Origin: VRUE01 sp963728365
GTDB taxonomy: Bacteria; Actinomycetota; Thermoleophilia; Solirubrobacterales; 70-9
Direction: 5' to 3'
Length of the DNA: 64,000 bases
Assembly (NCBI GenBank): GCA_963728365.1
Contig: CAVSJI010000001.1
Span: 992,001 to 1,056,000, forward strand
Below, piece after piece: positions 60,852 to 64,000 of the stretch; within the stretch, counting starts at the first letter, position 1; every line of letters begins with the position of its first letter. The notes under the pieces are model-generated. The model was not told where the DNA came from and searched no databases. It saw nothing but the letters and a program-made list of their open reading frames with translations. Made by a program: the position numbers and the translations under genes.

Positions 60852-61726
60852 GCGGACGCGAACAGCTCGCGCGCCCGCGCCACCACAAGATCCGGGCGCT
60901 CCTCGGCGACGAAGTGGCCGCAGCGCTCGACGATCTCGACGCGCATCTCGTCCGCGTAGGGCTCGAAGCCTTCGATCACCGGACCGCGAGCGACCGGGTC
61001 CGCCTCGCCGCAGACCAGCAGGGTCGGGACCGAGCTGCGCCGCGAGCGATGCTCTCCCCGCCGCAGGCGCGGCAGCTCGCGCGTCAGGAAGCTTCGGTAG
61101 ACGTGGGAGCTGGCGAGCGCGTGGTCGGGCGAGCGGAAGGTCTCGGCGTAGCAGTCGAGCTCCGCTTCGCTCCAGCGCATGCTCGGATGGGAGCCGCGCC
61201 GCAGGACCAGCTTGACGAAGCCGGGCAGATGGCGAAGCACGCCGGTCCCCAGGCCCGGCGTGGCGAGGATCAGCTGGTAGGAGATCCGCGCCGCCATCCG
61301 CGGCGAGGGTGGTGGCGGCTCGAACCATGGATGGGATACGCCGAGCGCTAGATACCGGCGTATGCGCTCGGGCGCTCCAAGGCAGAGCAGGAATCCTGCA
61401 TAGCCGCCCCAGTCGTGGCCGATCAGATCGACCTGATCGAGACCGAGCTCGTCAAGCAGCGCCAGAGTGTCGTCAGCGAAGCCCTGCAGCTCGTAGTCGC
61501 CGGGCGGCGCCTCGCTCCAGCCGAAGCCGCGCAGGTCGGGACAGATCACCCGCCGCTCGGAGGCGAGCTCCGGGATCACCTTGCGCCAGATCCACCAGTG
61601 CTGCGGCCAGCCATGCAGGAGGATCACCGGCTCCCCCTCGCCCGCTTCGGCGACGTGCATCCGCACGCCGGCCGCATCGACGTAGCGATGCGTGACTCCG
61701 TCAATCTCCGGCGGGGGCCTGTACAT
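60848..61726 (-). CDS. Alpha/beta-hydrolase (epoxide hydrolase-like)
   Basis: About 292 residues from ATG 61726. VILLHGWPQHWWIWRKVIPE holds the oxyanion HGWP motif, VDLIGHDWGGYAGFLLC has the nucleophile Asp in GHDWGG, and VERCGHFVAEERPDL gives the His. Nucleophile Asp and HGWP are typical of epoxide hydrolases and haloalkane dehalogenases. The stop overlaps the convergent ogt stop. The substrate is unknown. Confidence 0.9.
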   Translation of the reverse strand: MYRPPPEIDGVTHRYVDAAGVRMHVAEAGEGEPVILLHGWPQHWWIWRKVIPELASERRVICPDLRGFGWSEAPPGDYELQGFADDTLALLDELGLDQVDLIGHDWGGYAGFLLCLGAPERIRRYLALGVSHPWFEPPPPSPRMAARISYQLILATPGLGTGVLRHLPGFVKLVLRRGSHPSMRWSEAELDCYAETFRSPDHALASSHVYRSFLTRELPRLRRGEHRSRRSSVPTLLVCGEADPVARGPVIEGFEPYADEMRVEIVERCGHFVAEERPDLVVARARELFASA

Positions 61727-61817
61727 CGCCGCCAATCTACACGGCATCCGCGCAATCCACGCACGATCCGACACACACGGCTAAAGCAATCCCGACCGCC
61801 GGCCGACAAAGTCCGCG

Positions 61818-62360
61818 GTGCATTCCAAACTCCCCCAACGCCCGCGCCGCAGCGCCCCCACCGAGCGCTTCGCCCACCTCGTCTGCTTCGCCGCCCTCTT
61901 CGCCGTCCTGGCGATTCTGGGGATAGCCAAGGCAGCCCACGCCACCGAAGCTCCAGTTCTCTCCGAACCCGAAATCGAGCTTGCCGAAGAAGACGGGGAA
62001 CTCGAAGAAGGCGCATGCCTGGAAGCCGAAACCGAAGCGGAAATCGAAACCGCCTGCGAAGACGAAGAAGAGGGGGAATCCGAACCCTGTCCCCTGCGCA
62101 GCGCCCACGCCCACCTCGCAGAAGCCCATAACCGAGTGAAGCTGACCATCGGCTACACGAGCAACGAACCAACCCCGGCCACGGTCCAGATCAAGAGCGG
62201 CCGCACCAAGACCTACAAGCGCCACCTAAACCGATCGGGCGTCCTGCGCTTCACCGAGGACGCCACGACTCTTCACAAGAGGGTCGTAATCCGCATCGAA
62301 GCGGTCGGGTGGGCCGGGTGCCCCTCCCGGCGGCTTGTACTTTTTCGTCGTGAGCCCTGA
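61818..62360 (+). CDS. Secreted or anchored acidic protein whose C terminus is encoded by a family A repeat
   Basis: 180 residues from GTG 61818. A basic N terminus and hydrophobic segment (FAHLVCFAALFAVLAILGIA) form a signal. A very acidic stretch (ELAEEDGELEEGACLEAETE) with four cysteines follows, then a beta domain (NRVKLTIGYTSNEPTPATVQ). The last 16 residues (GCPSRRLVLFRREP) are encoded by the start of repeat copy 4, and the stop lies inside it. This suggests the repeat inserted near the original stop. Codons favour GAA. Function unknown. Confidence 0.78.
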   Translation: MHSKLPQRPRRSAPTERFAHLVCFAALFAVLAILGIAKAAHATEAPVLSEPEIELAEEDGELEEGACLEAETEAEIETACEDEEEGESEPCPLRSAHAHLAEAHNRVKLTIGYTSNEPTPATVQIKSGRTKTYKRHLNRSGVLRFTEDATTLHKRVVIRIEAVGWAGCPSRRLVLFRREP

Positions 62361-62420
62361 GGCGCCAGCCCGCCTTCCAATCACCGAAAAAGTTGAGCCG
62401 GGAGGGGCACCCGGCCCACC
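62308..62420. repeat. Palindromic repeat family A, copy 4
   Basis: Arms 62308-62331 (GGTGGGCCGGGTGCCCCTCC...) and 62397-62420 are perfectly complementary over 24 bp. The core has TGTACTTTTTCGTCGTGAGC, GGCGCCAGCC and ACCGAAAAAGTTGAGC. It lies between the convergent acidic-protein gene and prfB, overlapping the last codons of the former. Confidence 0.9.
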
Positions 62421-62426
62421 CCCCAC

Positions 62427-63546
62427 CTATCGCGCCGAAGAAGCAGCAGTCTTGTTCAAGTAATCCCGAATGAACTCGTCGAGGTCCCCGTCGAGCACCC
62501 GTTCCGCGTCGCCGACCTCATGCCCCGTCCGGTGGTCCTTGACCCGCTGGTCGGGATGCAGGAAGTAGCTGCGGATCTGCGAGCCCCAGGCGACGTCCTT
62601 GACCTCGCCCCGCTCCTTGGCCAGCTCCTCGGCGCGTTTGCGCTCCTCCAGCTCGATCAGCTTCGAGCGCAGGAACTGCATCGCCATCGCCCGGTTCTGC
62701 ATCTGCGAGCGCTCGTTCTGGCACTGGACGACGACCCCGGTCGGCACGTGTGTGATGCGCACCGCCGAGTCGGTCTTGTTGACGTGCTGGCCGCCTGCGC
62801 CGGAGGCCCGGTAGGTGTCGACCCGCAGGTCGGCATCGTCGATCTCGACCTCGACGCCCTCGTCGACCAGCGGCCCGACGTCGAGCTGGGCGAAGCTGGT
62901 GTGACGCCGCGCCGAGGAGTCGAAGGGCGAGATCCGCACCAAGCGGTGGACGCCGCGCTCGGCGGCGAAGAGCCCGTAGGCGTTGTCGCCGTGGACCACG
63001 AAGGTGGCCGACTTGAGCCCCGCCTCCTCCCCCGGCGAGGCCTCCTTCATCTCGACCTCGAAGCCGCGCCGCTCGGCCCAGCGCAGGTACATGCGCAGCA
63101 GCATCTCCGCCCAGTCCTGCGAGTCGGTCCCACCGGCGCCGGCGTGGACGGTGACCACCGCGTCGCCCGCGTCATAGGCGCCGCTGAAGAGCCGCGCCTC
63201 TTCGAGCTCGGCGAGATGAGCCTCGACCGTCACCAGCTGCGTGCCGAGCTCCGCCGCCATCTCCTCGTCCTCGGCCGCCATCTCGGCCAGATCGGCGAGG
63301 TCGTCCACCTCGCCCTCCAGCTCACGGAAGGTCTTCAGCTTGCGCTGGGCGCCGGCGTGGGCGGCCGAGGTGCGGGCGGCAGCATCCTGGTCGTCCCAGA
63401 ACCCGGGCGCCTGCATCTGCCCCTCGAGGCGCTCGATCTCGGCTTCCAGCGAGGCTGGGTCAAAGATAATCCGAGAGCAGGGACATCTGCTCGCGGATCT
63501 CGGCCAGCCGCGCCGGCACGGACTCAGTTGACGCGGCCTCAACCAT
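62427..63546 (-). CDS. prfB: Peptide chain release factor 2, with programmed +1 frameshift
   Basis: About 372 residues. The 0-frame starts at ATG 63546 (MVEAASTESVPARLAEIREQ) and reaches CTT TGA C at 63465-63459, after LLSDYL. A +1 shift at CTT continues as DPASLEAEIERLEGQMQAPG, exactly the known autoregulatory site of RF2. The tripeptide region SPFDSSARRHTSFA and the peptidyl-hydrolase motif GAGGQHVNKTDSAVRI are present. The usual AGGGGG stimulator before the shift site is not visible. RF2 itself reads the UGA, so low RF2 favours frameshifting. Confidence 0.95.
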
Positions 63547-63576
63547 TGCCAACAGGTTATTCGACCCCGTCACCGC

Positions 63577-63629
63577 CCGAACTGCATCAACTTCTCTACC
63601 CGCTGGAAGGAGAAGTTGATGCAGTTCGG
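63577..63629. terminator. Perfect 20-bp hairpin between a SnoaL-like gene and prfB
   Basis: CCGAACTGCATCAACTTCTC (63577-63596) and its complement (63610-63629) flank a 13-base loop. It lies 3 bases after the stop of the gene that runs off the right edge and about 30 bases upstream of prfB, so it is a likely terminator for the former. No U-tract is seen. Confidence 0.55.
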
Positions 63630-63632
63630 GGA

Positions 63633-64000
63633 TCAGGCGCGGAAGCCGGCTGCGTGCAGGGCGGCGGCGCGGTCGTCGTAGGGGCGCCAGCTGCGGATTC
63701 GGTGGTCGTGCAGCTCGAAAGACCAGGCCATCTCATCCGTGGACGCGTGCGAGCCGTCCTCGTCCCAGCGCCAGACCCGTCGGATCAAGGCCACCGCGCG
63801 GCCTCCCCCCGACTCCAGCCCTTCCTCGTAGAGCTCCTCCAGCTCGATCGTCTGCTGCACCCCGCCGGGCGGCCGCGTAGCCCAAAGCCTGGCCGCCTCC
63901 CGCCCCTTCCGCAGCCCCTTCATCGAGTGGAGCTCAACCTCCGGATCGAGAAGCTCCACAAAAGCATCCAGATCCCGCTCGTTGAAGGCCCGGATGAACT
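63633..64000 (-). CDS. SnoaL-like/NTF2-fold protein, C-terminal part (runs off the window)
   Basis: The frame is open from the right edge to the stop at 63633, giving at least 122 residues. FIRAFNERDLDAFVELLDPE and VELHSMKGLRKGREAARLWA are typical of the SnoaL-like NTF2 fold. WRWDEDGSHASTDEMAWSFE and RIRSWRPYDDRAAALHAAGF form the closing strands. These small proteins serve as cyclases, isomerases or ligand-binding domains. The start is outside the window. Confidence 0.85.
   Translation of the reverse strand, partial: FIRAFNERDLDAFVELLDPEVELHSMKGLRKGREAARLWATRPPGGVQQTIELEELYEEGLESGGGRAVALIRRVWRWDEDGSHASTDEMAWSFELHDHRIRSWRPYDDRAAALHAAGFRA

Overview
The window is high-GC DNA from a chromosome that looks actinobacterial. 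My best guess is a Thermoleophilia/Solirubrobacterales-like lineage; that placement is inference. Supporting signs are frequent GTG/TTG starts, a small Rpf-type muralytic enzyme, an actinobacterial-type Fpg, B. subtilis-like PHO boxes, and many large secreted NHL/RHS-type proteins. Most genes lie on the minus strand.

Region 1 (1-7640) is a phosphate and polyphosphate island transcribed leftwards: an orphan PhoB-like DNA-binding domain, then pstS-pstC-pstA-pstB-phoU, a Ppx/GppA phosphatase, and a CHAD protein split into two overlapping genes. Four-repeat, 11-bp-period PHO boxes precede both pstS and the orphan regulator. A PHP-domain gene runs off the left edge.

Region 2 (7690-19188) is one giant secreted NHL-RHS gene (about 2877 codons when intact) carrying a variable C-terminal domain and followed by a small membrane protein gene. 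An IS21-family element with a 5-bp target duplication interrupts it. Removing the element restores the frame exactly. An IS66 transposase remnant lies downstream.

Region 3 (19336-31084) is mixed housekeeping and transport: a response regulator, an HD-domain protein, an Rpf-like protein, a P1B ATPase coupled to an APC permease, purU, a cytochrome P450, an ABC-F ATPase, an MBL hydrolase and small membrane proteins.

Region 4 (31240-40006) groups ribosome rescue and division genes: ssrA (tmRNA), a disulfide oxidoreductase, a membrane-anchored HhH protein, smpB, an RNase R/II-family gene, ctpA, ftsX and ftsE.

Region 5 (40277-54719) is rich in secreted proteins. A three-gene operon A-B-C (54719 to 47918) and a second two-gene copy A'-B' (47786 to 42520) encode large exported proteins. 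A, B, A' and B' end in Arg/His/Lys-rich tails. B and B' share a nearly identical 929-bp tract that suggests gene conversion.

Region 6 (54763-64000) holds transketolase, nadA, mutM (fpg), nadC, a sigma-70 family factor, an alkylguanine methyltransferase, an alpha/beta hydrolase, prfB with its programmed +1 frameshift, and a SnoaL-like gene cut by the right edge.

Two families of roughly 100-bp intergenic palindromes (A: 4 copies; B: 2 copies flanking nadC) have conserved cores, while their long terminal arms change in a compensating way between copies. These palindromes, the secreted A-B cassette, and the RHS tip plus small membrane protein are the best candidates for undescribed biology here.
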